Shown here piece after piece: positions 44,249 through 53,585 of a stretch of 64,000 nucleotides of DNA. The notes under the pieces are model-generated. The model did not search any database, was not told the DNA's origin, and saw nothing but the letters and a program-made list of their open reading frames with translations. Source of the stretch: Bin80 sp965219915 (GTDB lineage: Bacteria; Bacteroidota; Rhodothermia; Rhodothermales; Bin80). The stretch is from positions 1,116,001 through 1,180,000 of the forward strand of contig OZ244794.1 in the NCBI GenBank assembly GCA_965219915.1. Direction: 5' to 3'. Each line of letters opens with the position of its first letter. Position 1 is the stretch's first letter. The position numbers were made by a program, and so were the translations under genes.

Positions 44249-44831
44249 TCAAGTGACACAGCTCATCTTTATAGGCAGACTTGTCACCCCTATGGCCTTG
44301 TGCCGATACGTGACTCCAGGTGACGTCCCACGCTTGCTTGAACACGTCAAACCACCGACCCTGAAGTGGTTGTCAGAATCAGGATTCGGATTGCTAAATT
44401 CAGTTACTTGGTATGAATCGCCCGCCAAAAGAGTAATGTGAAATAGTGAAATGAAGTCCATTCCAAGCAATACATCATAATTGGAAGGTTGAACAGGAAG
44501 TTGAAAGACACCCATGTTTTTGCCTTGGAGGTATGCACTTCGGTATTGCCCTCCACCTTCAAGTTGGACAATTGTGGCAATCGGGATGTCTATTCTTACA
44601 TGATACTTAGGGACATTTATCGACTGTCCGCTCGTAGGAACCATAGTTCCTACCCTATCTGTATTAGTCCCAAAGTTTATGGAACTCTGGGGGACAGCGA
44701 TGTTTCTTGTGCACCTGTATCCAGAAGGGCTGCAAACCGTGTACTACTGCTAGGGAGACTGGAGTTTGGGATGAAAACGGGACATTTAGGAGTGGCTGAT
44801 TATTTTGAATTGTCGATTCAAAGGAGGGCAT
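44249..44831 (-). pseudogene. broken retropepsin-like aspartic protease gene
   Basis: Read from ATG 44829-44831 the frame begins MPSFESTIQNNQPLLNVPF. The catalytic motif lies in another frame ('FAALLDTGAQETSLSPRV', DTGA at 44710-44721), and that frame meets TAA at 44677-44679. The C-terminal half is in a third frame (44249-44644): 'INVPKYHVRIDIPIA' and 'YDVLLGMDFI', the latter being the ILGMD flap-side motif of retropepsin-like proteases. At least two frameshifts and one nonsense codon separate pieces that in order form one about 170-residue single-domain bacterial retropepsin. It sits 6 bp after a DUF5678-like gene, its usual partner. Sequencing error cannot be excluded but would need several hits. 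Confidence 0.65.
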
Positions 44832-44837
44832 CGGCTA

Positions 44838-45089
44838 TTATTGGGGGAGGCAGAGTGTAAATATGCCGAGATGCATAGGTTTTTGCCCAACCAATTCAGT
44901 TGTAAACTTACCGAGCCCAAATTTTTCACAGCCCACCGCATAGGCGTCTGAACTGGTATTGTAAATCCCAACAACCTCGCCACTGTGCATAAGCACACAC
45001 TTGCCAAAGTGATCCAATTCCATTTGTGCCTGCATTGCTTGGTATGCGGCGCGGTTTATTTTAGCTTCTCCGCTGATCTCAATTTGCAT
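44838..45089 (-). CDS. small DUF5678-like protein paired with retropepsin
   Basis: 83 residues (MQIEISGEAKINRAAYQAM...). The central part 'HFGKCVLMHSGEVVGIYNTSSDAYAVGCEKFG' follows the DUF5678 plan (GKxVxxxxGExVGxxxxxxEAxxxxxxKFG), and the end reads 'VGQKPMHLGIFTLCLPQ'. Such small proteins are commonly encoded directly before a retropepsin-like protease, as here. The function of the pair is not established. With the protease gene ruined, this may be a surviving relic. Confidence 0.6.
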   Translation of the reverse strand: MQIEISGEAKINRAAYQAMQAQMELDHFGKCVLMHSGEVVGIYNTSSDAYAVGCEKFGLGKFTTELVGQKPMHLGIFTLCLPQ

Positions 45090-45684
45090 GACTTAAAACG
45101 GTAAACGGACAAGGTACACATAGAATTATATCTAATGTTCTTACGACTATGTGTTCGACCGAAAGGAGCATGACGTTGGGAAACTATCGAAATCAAGGTA
45201 GGCGTGCCATCGGGATCTTGTTCAGCGAAACAAGAATGTTATTGCGCAAGAGGCATACAGTCGATTGATATTGATTAACGCCAACAAAAATGGAATCTGG
45301 TTTTCCGACAGTATCAGAAGATGTGATTCCATGATGCTTGACCAGCCCAATGATAGCCGACACGAAGAGATAGGCCCCCAATGAAACTAGTCAATATCTC
45401 TTTTCTATCCGAGCGCGTGTGGGGTGACTCAAAGAAGTACGTTCGGAGATGTTGCAGTTCAACTTTGCCAAGGAGCGTAAACCTCGGCGACCCGGACTAC
45501 ATTACTTTCGGGGGCTCAATACCCCGGTCCACACCATCGTTACCAACACTCAGGGCCCCCCCTCACTGTGGAATGCTTACGGCGCGCGGAAAGTACGTGC
45601 CTAGCTGGAGTTTTAGAGCTTGGACTCATCCTGACTATCCCGACGCCAGTTTGACCGGCATATCGTTTCGTAGTTCACAGTGCA
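45090..45684. other. gene-poor stretch between DUF5678 gene and J-domain gene
   Basis: 595 bp with only short frames (a 62-codon minus-strand frame at 45193-45381 and a roughly 50-codon plus-strand frame near 45450-45600). None carries a motif I recognise. Together with the broken protease it reads as decaying sequence. Confidence 0.4.
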
Positions 45685-46317
45685 TCAAATTTGAGCCTTC
45701 AGGCTATTGCCCCGATTCGACCAACCGGTGACTCGACGCGTGCGCACGGATATCTTCACCGTACTCGTCCCATACTGCCATACTTCATATCCCAGTGCTG
45801 GATATCTCGAAATCTCATCCGGCGTACCTTGAATGCGCACTACATCGTCCTGGTGCGAACCTCGAGTGAAGTATGCCCCACCGGTCACGCTCGCACCGGG
45901 ATTGAGTTGAACCCTCAGGTTAGCGGTCCGATTCGACCACTCAAGCACCCGCCTTGTGCGCACGGATATTTTCACCGTACTCGTCCCATACTGCCATACT
46001 TCATGTCCCAGTGCTGGATATCTCGAAATCTCATCCGGCGTACCTTGTACGCGCACTACATCGTCCTGGTGCGAACCCCGAGTGAAGTATGCCCCACCGG
46101 TCACGCTCGCAACGGGATTGAGCTGAACCCTCAGGTTAGTGGCCCGATTCGACCACTCAAGCACTCGCCGTGTACGCACGGATATTTTCACCGTACTCGT
46201 CCCATACTGCCATACCTCATATCCCAGTGCTGGATATCTCGAAATCTCATCCGGCGTACCCTGCATGCGCACTACATCTTCCTGATGCGAACCCCGAGTG
46301 AAGTACGCCGCACCGGT
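45685..46317 (-). repeat. three tandem 216-bp repeats inside J-domain gene
   Basis: Units at 46102-46317, 45886-46101 and 45685-45885 (the last ends at the stop codon). Landmarks such as GAACC[C/T]CGAGTGAAGTA recur exactly 216 bp apart. Nucleotide identity is high including at third codon positions, so the copies are recent or kept alike by recombination. Copy number could vary between strains. Confidence 0.85.
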
Positions 46318-47136
46318 CCTTTCGTTTGTGTTTTGACGTCGCAGACCAGCGTAGCTGTGAGTATTTCCTCCCCGCACTATGTATCGCCGGGGCGTGAATG
46401 AATTAGTACTAAGATCCACGCTTTCTGTAGCTACAACACTTGTTTTAGAACCGCTGTCATTTGTGAGCATCCCCCCCGAATCTGCCTGGTCTTCCCGCAT
46501 GGATTCTCGGCCGTTAGCTTCTGCCTTTAGTGGCGTCTCGCTGCGCAAAGTGGAATTTTGAGAGATCGGGTCCTCAAGTGGACGCGGGCTGGAATCTGTA
46601 CGGCCTTCAAGTCCAGAGCCGGATTCACCCTTGTGTAGCTGGGGAGACCCAGTAGGTAAACCTGGTGATCCTAGATCGAAAAAGCTGTTTGCCAAGGCTA
46701 TCCCGCCAATCAAGCAATAAAGAACGGCCATTCGCTTGAACCAACGCGGCCATTTCCTCAGACGTGTCGGTTGTTTATGTCTGTAGCGAGTCCGGTGGCT
46801 CTGCTGATACCGCCCATACTGGGACCTTCCAGGGTTGCGGCGCTGTCCTTCAGCAGAGGAACGTGCCCAATGCGCTTGCGCCTCAGCACGCGCTTGACGC
46901 TCCTGGGCAGCCCTCTTAGCAGCAGCTCGTTGCCTATCGTATTCTTTTCGTTTCTCCGAATCACTCAATACTTCATACGCACTGTTCAACTCCTTCATCT
47001 GTTCCGTCGTATCCAGATCAGGATTCAAATCTGGGTGGAATTTCAATGCCAGACGCCTGTGTTCCTTCTTGATTTCGTCCAGGTCGGCCTGCGGACCAAC
47101 CTGCAGGATCTTGTAGAAGTCGTTAGAATGAGGCAT
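45685..47136 (-). CDS. membrane-anchored J-domain protein with three C-terminal repeats
   Basis: 483 residues. N-terminal J domain (about 5-70) with HPD at 34-36 and the usual 'AYEVLSDSEKRKEYD' end; a basic, Arg/Gln-rich linker (70-132); one transmembrane helix (about 135-152, 'MAVLYCLIGGIALANSFF'); a Ser/Glu-rich spacer; then three nearly identical 72-residue repeats (the last cut short) of the pattern FTRGSHxDDVVRxQGTPDEI ... YEVWQYGTSTVKISxRTRRVxxWSNR. The repeat resembles small BamE/SmpA-like domains (GSxxxEVxxxxGxP...WxYGxSxVxF). The J domain would recruit DnaK at the cytoplasmic face, with the repeats on the far side. No zinc-finger or CTD of DnaJ. Confidence 0.82.
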   Translation of the reverse strand: MPHSNDFYKILQVGPQADLDEIKKEHRRLALKFHPDLNPDLDTTEQMKELNSAYEVLSDSEKRKEYDRQRAAAKRAAQERQARAEAQAHWARSSAEGQRRNPGRSQYGRYQQSHRTRYRHKQPTRLRKWPRWFKRMAVLYCLIGGIALANSFFDLGSPGLPTGSPQLHKGESGSGLEGRTDSSPRPLEDPISQNSTLRSETPLKAEANGRESMREDQADSGGMLTNDSGSKTSVVATESVDLSTNSFTPRRYIVRGGNTHSYAGLRRQNTNERTGAAYFTRGSHQEDVVRMQGTPDEISRYPALGYEVWQYGTSTVKISVRTRRVLEWSNRATNLRVQLNPVASVTGGAYFTRGSHQDDVVRVQGTPDEISRYPALGHEVWQYGTSTVKISVRTRRVLEWSNRTANLRVQLNPGASVTGGAYFTRGSHQDDVVRIQGTPDEISRYPALGYEVWQYGTSTVKISVRTRRVTGWSNRGNSLKAQI

Positions 47137-47138
47137 TG

Positions 47139-47432
47139 CTACTTCGACTGGTCACTCGTTAGTGGCGGTGAGTGGAGACTGTTCCATAGAAATTCGTTGA
47201 CAAGTATGGATAGATGGTTGGCGTTTCGGTGTCCTTGGTCAAGTCGAAGCCATCTACAACCAGCTTGCCAGTCCGTTTTCGCCCCTACGCCAACGACTAG
47301 TTGTTTCTGATCTATAGACGCGATGGGCCGGATGAAGGTCACCCATGCTTTGCGATCAGGAGGATCCACCCACACTGAAATAGCCCCCGCGAGTTTTTGC
47401 TTTTGGAGCCTCTCACTACGGGCGAATCTCAA
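47139..47432 (-). CDS. hypothetical protein upstream of J-domain gene
   Basis: 97 codons from a TTG at 47430-47432 to a stop 2 bp before the J-domain gene. The frame is open further upstream to a stop near 47560 without an ATG or GTG. The product is basic at its start (FARSERLQKQKL) with a beta-like middle ('AISVWVDPPDRKAWVTFIRP', 'KQLVVGVGAK'). No family recognised. The tight spacing to the next gene is the main support. Confidence 0.32.
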   Translation of the reverse strand: MRFARSERLQKQKLAGAISVWVDPPDRKAWVTFIRPIASIDQKQLVVGVGAKTDWQAGCRWLRLDQGHRNANHLSILVNEFLWNSLHSPPLTSDQSK

Positions 47433-47566
47433 TCGCTCGCCTGGGAAATTAGAATTCTGAGCTTGCGCTGCAGCGTGGGGTCGAGTGAGAGCATTTTGTC
47501 TGATGTCAAAATATTCGCTGCGGCCGACGAAGCAAGAAGACCTATACTTTCGATAGAGATACTATG

Positions 47567-48592
47567 TTATTCCTGATATTCAATTTTATATTTTTTCAGC
47601 ATAGTTGACTCCTTTGTTGTTTCTGCGGCATATGCGTGTCCTGTTTCGTCAATGTGCATGAGGCGTGTTTTACGGGGCATTTGGAACACACCCTTCTCCA
47701 TTCCTTCAAGGGTGACTATGTACACCGACCTACTCGCAGGCATCTTGTCCATTTTCCCTCCGTGTTCCAGAAACAGGTTTCCGTCATGATCCATTACGGC
47801 ACTCGTAAAAATTATACCTCCAGGAACATAGCTGATGGATTCGACGATATCGTCTGGCAATTGTGGTCGTCCAATCGCGTCCATATTGCGTCCCTGATAA
47901 CGAAGCGGTATACCTGCAATGGAAAAACGATTCAATCGATATCCAGACAGATCATAGATATCGATACGATTCACAAATTGAAAAACAACAGCAATTCTTT
48001 CAGGGTACCGAGCAAGCAATATGAATCGGTTTTCAAGGTTGTACCTGTAAGTATCACTGACTTCAAACAGCCTTTGGGGAACTTCGCTTGGTGTGTAAAT
48101 GGCCACATAACTGTCCAGTGTTGCCAAGTCAGTGGTTCCAAGATACAATCGTTCATCAGGGGCAACATCCATGTCTATGGGAGTTGCAACTTGAGTGGAG
48201 AATTTAAAGTTGAGATTCAGGTCAAAAAAATGCAGAGTACCGGTGCCCTTTTGATCCGAAGCAATCAGCAAATTATCCAACAGCACAAGATGACGGGGGC
48301 CACTGACAAATTCCCCTGGAGCAACACCCTGAGTGCCGACTTTCCGTATCAATCGTCCAGATGAGTCAAACTTGCTCAGCGAGAAGTCACGATGATCCGC
48401 AACATATATGCTACTGTCATTTCCCACGGTTAAATCAGAAATTGAATAAAAACCATCAATAGACAGAACTTCTTGAAGTACAGCCGGCTGTGCGCTTACA
48501 CTAACTGGCAAGGCAATCCCACATGAAACCACTACCCAAGGCGCTATCAAGAATAAGCACGAACTCAATACACGGCAATACGAGCGTAACAT
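47567..48592 (-). CDS. secreted 6-bladed beta-propeller protein
   Basis: 341 residues from ATG 48590-48592, chosen for the hydrophobic leader that follows (MLRSYCRVLSSCLFLIAPWVVVSCG), which has a possible lipobox; the frame is open to 48661. Repeated blade pattern: 'ISDLTVGNDSSIYVADHRDFSLSKFDSSGRLIRKVGTQGVAPGEF', as in BF-type 6-bladed propellers common in Bacteroidota, with later blades 'PIDMDVAPDERLYLGTTD' and 'RIDIYDLSGYRLNRF'. No catalytic motif; probably a binding scaffold at the cell surface. A second protein of this kind lies at 55-56 kb. Confidence 0.7.
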   Translation of the reverse strand: MLRSYCRVLSSCLFLIAPWVVVSCGIALPVSVSAQPAVLQEVLSIDGFYSISDLTVGNDSSIYVADHRDFSLSKFDSSGRLIRKVGTQGVAPGEFVSGPRHLVLLDNLLIASDQKGTGTLHFFDLNLNFKFSTQVATPIDMDVAPDERLYLGTTDLATLDSYVAIYTPSEVPQRLFEVSDTYRYNLENRFILLARYPERIAVVFQFVNRIDIYDLSGYRLNRFSIAGIPLRYQGRNMDAIGRPQLPDDIVESISYVPGGIIFTSAVMDHDGNLFLEHGGKMDKMPASRSVYIVTLEGMEKGVFQMPRKTRLMHIDETGHAYAAETTKESTMLKKYKIEYQE

Positions 48593-49332
48593 ACGGGTCC
48601 CAGTTACCGATAGCTTGGAATAAAGATTACAGTTAGGTGACTGAATCCGAAATGGATTCAACGAGCGTTGGTTTCACGCCAACTCAATTTCGGGATGTTC
48701 ATAGATTCAATAGCGATTCCCCACTCTACCCGTACAGAATATACTCGTAAACAACTTTATTACTGATGTGTCCAGTGACATAACAGTCTGCAGCAGGCGT
48801 CTTGACCTGCCTTCAAGCGGGCCGCGTCAGACTCGTTTTTTCCTTGTAGGGAATTTCCCAGGACACGCCTTCACAAATGTGTGCTTGTCAAATAGATTCG
48901 AAGCCCGAGTGTCCATTAACTCAAAGTACTGATAGAGCTGGGCGCGGAGGCAATATCATTATGCTCTGCCATGCACACGCGGATGTGAGCGTCCTTTACC
49001 CACACTACAGAGCTCCAAATGCAAGTTGTTGAACTGAAAAGGAGAGATTGGACTGAATTGCCATGCTGAAACATCAGGTTTTTCAAGCAGCCTAAGGTGA
49101 TACTAGATTGGTACTATCACGAGATACTTCTAACCTCTGACACGGGAAAAGAAAGAACTTCTATTGTTAAACTGGTGGCTGTTGAAGAGGCCCAAATATG
49201 GGGGATAGTAATTAACGATGCATCTGTTTTTTCCCAAATGAGTACCACGTATTCCATCAACCGAGCGAAACGAACAGCACTAGGGTTTGTATTGTTGTCG
49301 CGGCCGAGCAACTTCTTCATAGACCAGAGCAA
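48593..49332. other. gene-free stretch upstream of toxin-antitoxin pair
   Basis: 740 bp. A 79-codon frame from GTG 49097 ends by overlapping the antitoxin ATG by 4 bp, but has no recognisable features and no ATG start. Otherwise stops are frequent. The antitoxin promoter probably lies within it. Confidence 0.35.
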
Positions 49333-49977
49333 ATGATCTACGGCGAGGTTTCCGCGCGAGAGTATCCCCTTTATTCCCGTCGAGACGTGTCCGAAGCCCT
49401 GCGGATGCCGTATTCCACACTGTATTGGTGGTTGAGGAGCAACCGCGGGGGATCTTTGATATCGGTGTCGCCTACTGATTGCGCACTGAACTTTCTCCAA
49501 CTCTCGGAGGCGTTTGCTGTAGGCTACATGAGGAAAACCCTAGGCATTTCTCTTCCCAAAATACGACTAGCCTCGGAATACCTGAAAAACAACCTCGGAA
49601 TCCCATATCCCCTAATCAATCCAAGGATTCGCGTTGGAGCCCATGTTTACTTTAAGAACGCTAGGGATATTCTATTGAATGCATCAAGTCACGGGCAAGT
49701 GGAGTCGGAAGAGCTTATCGGCGAGTACATCAGCCGGATTGACTTTGAAGAGGGAGGTCTTCCTGACGTAGTCTATCCCTGGATTCCGGGCAGCGAAAGG
49801 AAGAGTATCCAGATTAATCCTCGAATCCGGTTTGGGCAGCCAACGATAGCGGGGACTGGGATATCCGTCGCGGTTGTCCAAGACCGCTTTGAGGCCGGAG
49901 AATCAGCAGAAGATATTGCGGCGAGCTATGAAATTAGCTTCGCCAGAGTTGAGGATGCCCTAGCTTATGCCGCGTGA
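49333..49977 (+). CDS. VapB45-like antitoxin (HTH plus DUF433)
   Basis: 214 residues. N-terminal MerR/HTH-like segment ('YSRRDVSEALRMPYSTLYWWLRS', about 14-36) for DNA binding, a helical middle, and a C-terminal DUF433 domain (about 158-214, 'INPRIRFGQPTIAGTGISVAVVQDRFEAGESAEDIAASYEIS' style, with GxPxIxGTxIxV signature). This architecture is the antitoxin of the VapBC45 type. It overlaps the toxin gene by 11 bp. Such antitoxins usually repress their own operon. Confidence 0.78.
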   Translation: MIYGEVSAREYPLYSRRDVSEALRMPYSTLYWWLRSNRGGSLISVSPTDCALNFLQLSEAFAVGYMRKTLGISLPKIRLASEYLKNNLGIPYPLINPRIRVGAHVYFKNARDILLNASSHGQVESEELIGEYISRIDFEEGGLPDVVYPWIPGSERKSIQINPRIRFGQPTIAGTGISVAVVQDRFEAGESAEDIAASYEISFARVEDALAYAA

Positions 49978-50392
49978 TCGGGCGCCCATTTTCTATGTAG
50001 ACGAGTGCTTGGACAGCGACAATTTTATTGATCCTCTAAGGGGAGCCGAGTTAAATGTAGTTTGGCATAGGGAAATGCTAGAAAAGGGTGTGCCCGATGA
50101 AGTGTGGATTAGAGAAGTGTCGAGGGCTGGGTATTTCGCACTAACTGAAGATTACAATATTATTCGAAAAGCACATCAGTCTGAACTTATCATGAACAGC
50201 CGCTTGGGGCTATTTATTGTTAAGGGCAGGAGGCACTCAGAGAAAGGAGAATTGGTGGTCCAGAGCAGGGCAAAATTGCTCAGATTTGTCAAAAGGAACA
50301 GCCGCCATTTCATTGCTACAATAACGCGCTCAGGGGTGAATGGGCGCAGGCCAAGAGACAGGAACTGGGGACAAAAGTATCTAAAAGCCTAG
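49967..50392 (+). CDS. VapC45 PIN-like toxin
   Basis: 141 residues. 'FYVDECLDSDNFIDPLRG' opens with the conserved acidic pair of PIN-like RNases (Asp 11 of FYVDE), 'GVPDEVWIREVSRAGYFALTEDYNI' gives the mid Asp/Glu cluster, and 'LGLFIVKGRR' follows; this matches the VapC45/Mut7-C-like branch of PIN proteins. Expected to cleave RNA when unbalanced by its antitoxin. Overlap with the antitoxin gene by 11 bp indicates coupled translation. Basic C terminus (RRPRDRNWGQKY). Confidence 0.76.
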   Translation: MPRDRAPIFYVDECLDSDNFIDPLRGAELNVVWHREMLEKGVPDEVWIREVSRAGYFALTEDYNIIRKAHQSELIMNSRLGLFIVKGRRHSEKGELVVQSRAKLLRFVKRNSRHFIATITRSGVNGRRPRDRNWGQKYLKA

Positions 50393-50552
50393 CCTGAATT
50401 TCAACCGCGTTTATTGAGAGTGATTCGCGAATCCAAGCATAAGTGGTTTTATAGAGTTGACATTCTTAGTCCCGTATCGTAAAAATGTTGTTTGGATGTT
50501 GCTTCTTATAGACCGAACCTGGGTCCGTAATATCATGGCCGAACCGACAGAA

Positions 50553-52508
50553 TCAGTTCGGTGTCTCAGGGCGATTGTCCAATAATCGCTGCAGCGCAAG
50601 TCCAGGCTCATGAGTTGGGTCTAATTGTAGAAGTTCCTGTACGGCTTCTCTTGCACCCGTCCAATCCCCCCGGAGCATATGATTCCGGGCTAGCTGTGCT
50701 TGGAATTCGGGAACCTCCGGATCTAAAATGGCCGCCCGCTTAAAGTGGTTTCCTGCGAGTTCTAATTGTCTCTTACGCTGGTATAGAATACCCAAACGAA
50801 AATGTATACCGGCAGATTCTTCAAGGTCATTCGCAGCGCCATAGTAGTCAATAGCTTCGTCCAAGCGCCCCTGTGCTACCAGTACATCCGCTGAATAAGC
50901 ATATGGCAATGGCAGATAAGGATACTCCTGGAGCAGTGCCAGACTCGCCTTGAGGGCAAGATGGTACGCACCTTGTTCAGCATAGTGCATCCGCAGTTGA
51001 TTTGTAGCATCAAACCAGGTCATTTCTCCATCATCCAGTGCGCGAGCAAGCTCCTCCGCAATGGAAGAACCCCCATTGGTATCTACAATTCGTGTAGGGG
51101 GAGCATCCAGTGGCTGGAAGGGCCAGGAACTCAGAAGTTTCTGTAACCGTAACTCCCCGAAAATGGAATCAACCTGCGTGAAAAGGACTTCAGATCGAGC
51201 GACCTCTCTAGGTATATAGCTCATATGCTCACCACCGATCCGATACTCATATATCGCATCATAAAACGCATCTGCAAGCAAGAAGTATCCATCAAGATTC
51301 GGGTGCAGATGCTCCAGCATCAAATCGGATCCAATAATGTTTTCCTCGGCATGTTCTCGCAGAGAACCCTGGGTATCAACAAGCACAGCTCCTGCATTTT
51401 CGGCCTCTGCCATGATGATCTGATTAACGTCTTCCGTTGCCCGAAAACGTAGCTGATCTAGATCTTTTGCCATGATATAGGCTTGACGAGCCTGAACATA
51501 GTCGCCCTGCCTGTCTAACAATGTCCCCAAAGCGAACCATGATTGTGCGGCCATTGAGTCCAGCGTAACTACTTCACGCATTCGCTCAACGGAGAGGCGC
51601 AGCGATCCAGAGCGCAGCGCCTCTTCATAGGTGCCTTCCCATTGAACTGGATCAGTAGAAGCCATCAGCCCATTTTGGAAAGGAGGATGAGTTCGTTCAT
51701 TACTTGCCACCGTACCGATGAATACCGGTATGCCATGTCGCTTATACCTATTGAGAATACTGCGCAGGTTTCCCCTGAACTGCTGCATACCTGCCTGATA
51801 AACATCGGAATCTAGTTCAATCTCCTGCCTCCGAACCATTCGTTCCATCAGAGTGGACGAACTGCCCTGGTCCCGTGATAACATCTGTGCAGCCTGGTTC
51901 AACCCATTTCGAATCAGCTGGAGTATGCGCCATGACTGAAGTCGGAGATAAAGATTTACCACATGACGGTTACGTCCCAATGATTGTGACGAGCCCACAC
52001 CAAGCGCCCCATAGAATTCATTATGTCCAGCGTAAATCAAGACTGCATCAGGAGACTGGGCAAGAATGTCGTCCACTTGATCCAGAATCGTGTAGGAGTT
52101 GACCGCGGCCATCGCGACATTGACCAATTCCACTTTACGAGTGGGCCAACCCTGCTGAAGACGCTGCTCCAGCATGCGTGAGAAGCTACCTCCATAGTAG
52201 TATGGGTAACCGGCAGCACTGGAACCTCCCTGGACAAAAATCCGCATTGTAGTGCTGTCTTTCTTCGCACGAAAGGCATCGTGCAGGCCCGTAGGAACCC
52301 GGACTTCCTGGTTGAAATAACGATAAGCTACCTCACGGTCCATGACAAGATAATCCGGGGCAGCCTCCACAGGAACGAACAGTGGATAATCCTGACCAAA
52401 GCCAACAACCCGAAGTCCACCCTCAACAAGTACAAAGAAGAGCACGGGGATGCTCCACATTAGTGCGTAAAACACCCTTTTTTTCCCTTTGCCGTCCTTT
52501 TGAGGCAT
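50553..52508 (-). CDS. membrane-anchored SGNH/GDSL hydrolase with TPR tail
   Basis: 651 residues. A single N-terminal helix (about 11-34) anchors the protein, with the rest likely periplasmic. SGNH-like blocks: 'FVQGGSSAAGYPYY' (nucleophile Ser region, about 90-103), 'NVAMAAVNSYT' (block II-like), 'VLIYAGHNEFYGALG' (block III, Asn), and 'LEHLHPNLDGYFLLADAF' (block V with catalytic His near 400). C-terminal TPRs at about 515-640 ('HFRLGILYQRKRQLELAGNHFKRAAIL'). Probably an esterase or acyl-transfer partner acting on sugars or glycans; the upstream GT2 gene fits this. Substrate unknown. Confidence 0.78.
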   Translation of the reverse strand: MPQKDGKGKKRVFYALMWSIPVLFFVLVEGGLRVVGFGQDYPLFVPVEAAPDYLVMDREVAYRYFNQEVRVPTGLHDAFRAKKDSTTMRIFVQGGSSAAGYPYYYGGSFSRMLEQRLQQGWPTRKVELVNVAMAAVNSYTILDQVDDILAQSPDAVLIYAGHNEFYGALGVGSSQSLGRNRHVVNLYLRLQSWRILQLIRNGLNQAAQMLSRDQGSSSTLMERMVRRQEIELDSDVYQAGMQQFRGNLRSILNRYKRHGIPVFIGTVASNERTHPPFQNGLMASTDPVQWEGTYEEALRSGSLRLSVERMREVVTLDSMAAQSWFALGTLLDRQGDYVQARQAYIMAKDLDQLRFRATEDVNQIIMAEAENAGAVLVDTQGSLREHAEENIIGSDLMLEHLHPNLDGYFLLADAFYDAIYEYRIGGEHMSYIPREVARSEVLFTQVDSIFGELRLQKLLSSWPFQPLDAPPTRIVDTNGGSSIAEELARALDDGEMTWFDATNQLRMHYAEQGAYHLALKASLALLQEYPYLPLPYAYSADVLVAQGRLDEAIDYYGAANDLEESAGIHFRLGILYQRKRQLELAGNHFKRAAILDPEVPEFQAQLARNHMLRGDWTGAREAVQELLQLDPTHEPGLALQRLLDNRPETPN

Positions 52509-52598
52509 CTACGAAATTGGGTTACGAATACGGTCCGGAAGGCATACAACCGGCAATCATGGAAAAATCAGAGATTTCTGATGATGCGCCTGTGGGGT

Positions 52599-53585
52599 TT
52601 AGGTAGCGGTTTTGTCGGACAGACTACGCTCCTCATCCACTACCGAAAGCCAGCCGGCCTGGTCACGCAGCACGTAGTGTGGACGTCCCTTAACTTCATC
52701 AAATATTCTACCCAGATATTCACCCAGGATTCCCAGCACCATCAACTGGACGCCTCCCAAAAACAGAATAAGTACAATCGTAGAGGTCCAGCCTTCCGGC
52801 AAATCTTTCCCGCTCACGAATATGCTGAGAGCGTACACGAGATAGCAAAATCCCAGAAACGCTGCCCCTGCACCCAGCCAGGCGGAAACTCTCAGAGGAG
52901 CTGCGGAGAAAGACAGTAACCCGTCCAGCGCCAGTGCAGTCAGTCGCCGCATATTATAACTTGGTTTGCCCGCGTAACGCGCAGGACGAGCATACTTCAC
53001 CCCGATCTGTTTGAAGCCGACCCAACCGCGCAAGCCCCGTACAAACCGATTGTGTTCAGGCAGGGTATTGATGACGTCCACAACCTTGCGGTCCATTAGT
53101 GCGAAATCGCCCGCATCCCGAGGAATGTGGATATTTGATATCCGATCCAGTAGGCGATAGAAGCTACTATAGCAAATCCTGAGAAACCAGGATTCCTTGC
53201 GATTCGTCCGCACACCATAGACCACATCATAGCCATTGCGCCATTCTGCAATGAATGATTCCAATAGTTCTGGAGGATCCTGGAGATCGGCATCCAGGAC
53301 TGCAATGATTTCACCGCGGGCGTGCTTAAGTCCGGCACTGACTGCAATCTGATGCCCAAAATTTCTGGAAAAGCTTAGACATGCCATACGTGCATCCGCA
53401 GCGCACGCCTCCTTCAGCAAGCTGGCTGTGCGATCTTTGCTGCCGTCGTCGATAAACAGGAAGCGTATTGGAATTCCCAGATCCAGTGTTTTCAGTGTAC
53501 GCAGCAGGTCAGGCAGGACCTCTTCTTCGTTATAGCACGGAAAAATCAGGCAGATTTCAGGGTTTTCAGAACGATGATCGGTCAT
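52599..53585 (-). CDS. GT2 glycosyltransferase, polyprenyl-phosphate sugar synthase type
   Basis: 328 residues. GT-A fold with 'IFPCYNEEEVLPDLL' (about 14-28), 'FIDDGSKDRT', 'ALSAG'-type 'IAVSAGLKHARGEIIAVLDADLQDPPEL' containing the DxD-like DADLQDPPE, and 'AGDFALMDRKVV'. Two transmembrane helices at about 230-255 and 265-290, as in GtrB/ArnC/DPM1 enzymes that load a sugar on polyprenyl phosphate at the inner membrane. Start overlaps the DUF2400 gene by 4 bp. Confidence 0.88.
   Translation of the reverse strand: MTDHRSENPEICLIFPCYNEEEVLPDLLRTLKTLDLGIPIRFLFIDDGSKDRTASLLKEACAADARMACLSFSRNFGHQIAVSAGLKHARGEIIAVLDADLQDPPELLESFIAEWRNGYDVVYGVRTNRKESWFLRICYSSFYRLLDRISNIHIPRDAGDFALMDRKVVDVINTLPEHNRFVRGLRGWVGFKQIGVKYARPARYAGKPSYNMRRLTALALDGLLSFSAAPLRVSAWLGAGAAFLGFCYLVYALSIFVSGKDLPEGWTSTIVLILFLGGVQLMVLGILGEYLGRIFDEVKGRPHYVLRDQAGWLSVVDEERSLSDKTAT

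Noticed and set aside
45193..45381. 62-codon minus-strand frame
   Set aside because: No motif, isolated in decaying sequence.
45691..46401. Long plus-strand frame of 236 codons opposite the J-domain gene
   Set aside because: It is created by the repeats being a multiple of three and lies antisense to a gene with clear J domain and repeats; no protein motif.
49097..49336. 79-codon frame overlapping the antitoxin start by 4 bp
   Set aside because: Starts at GTG with no recognised feature; overlap alone is not enough.
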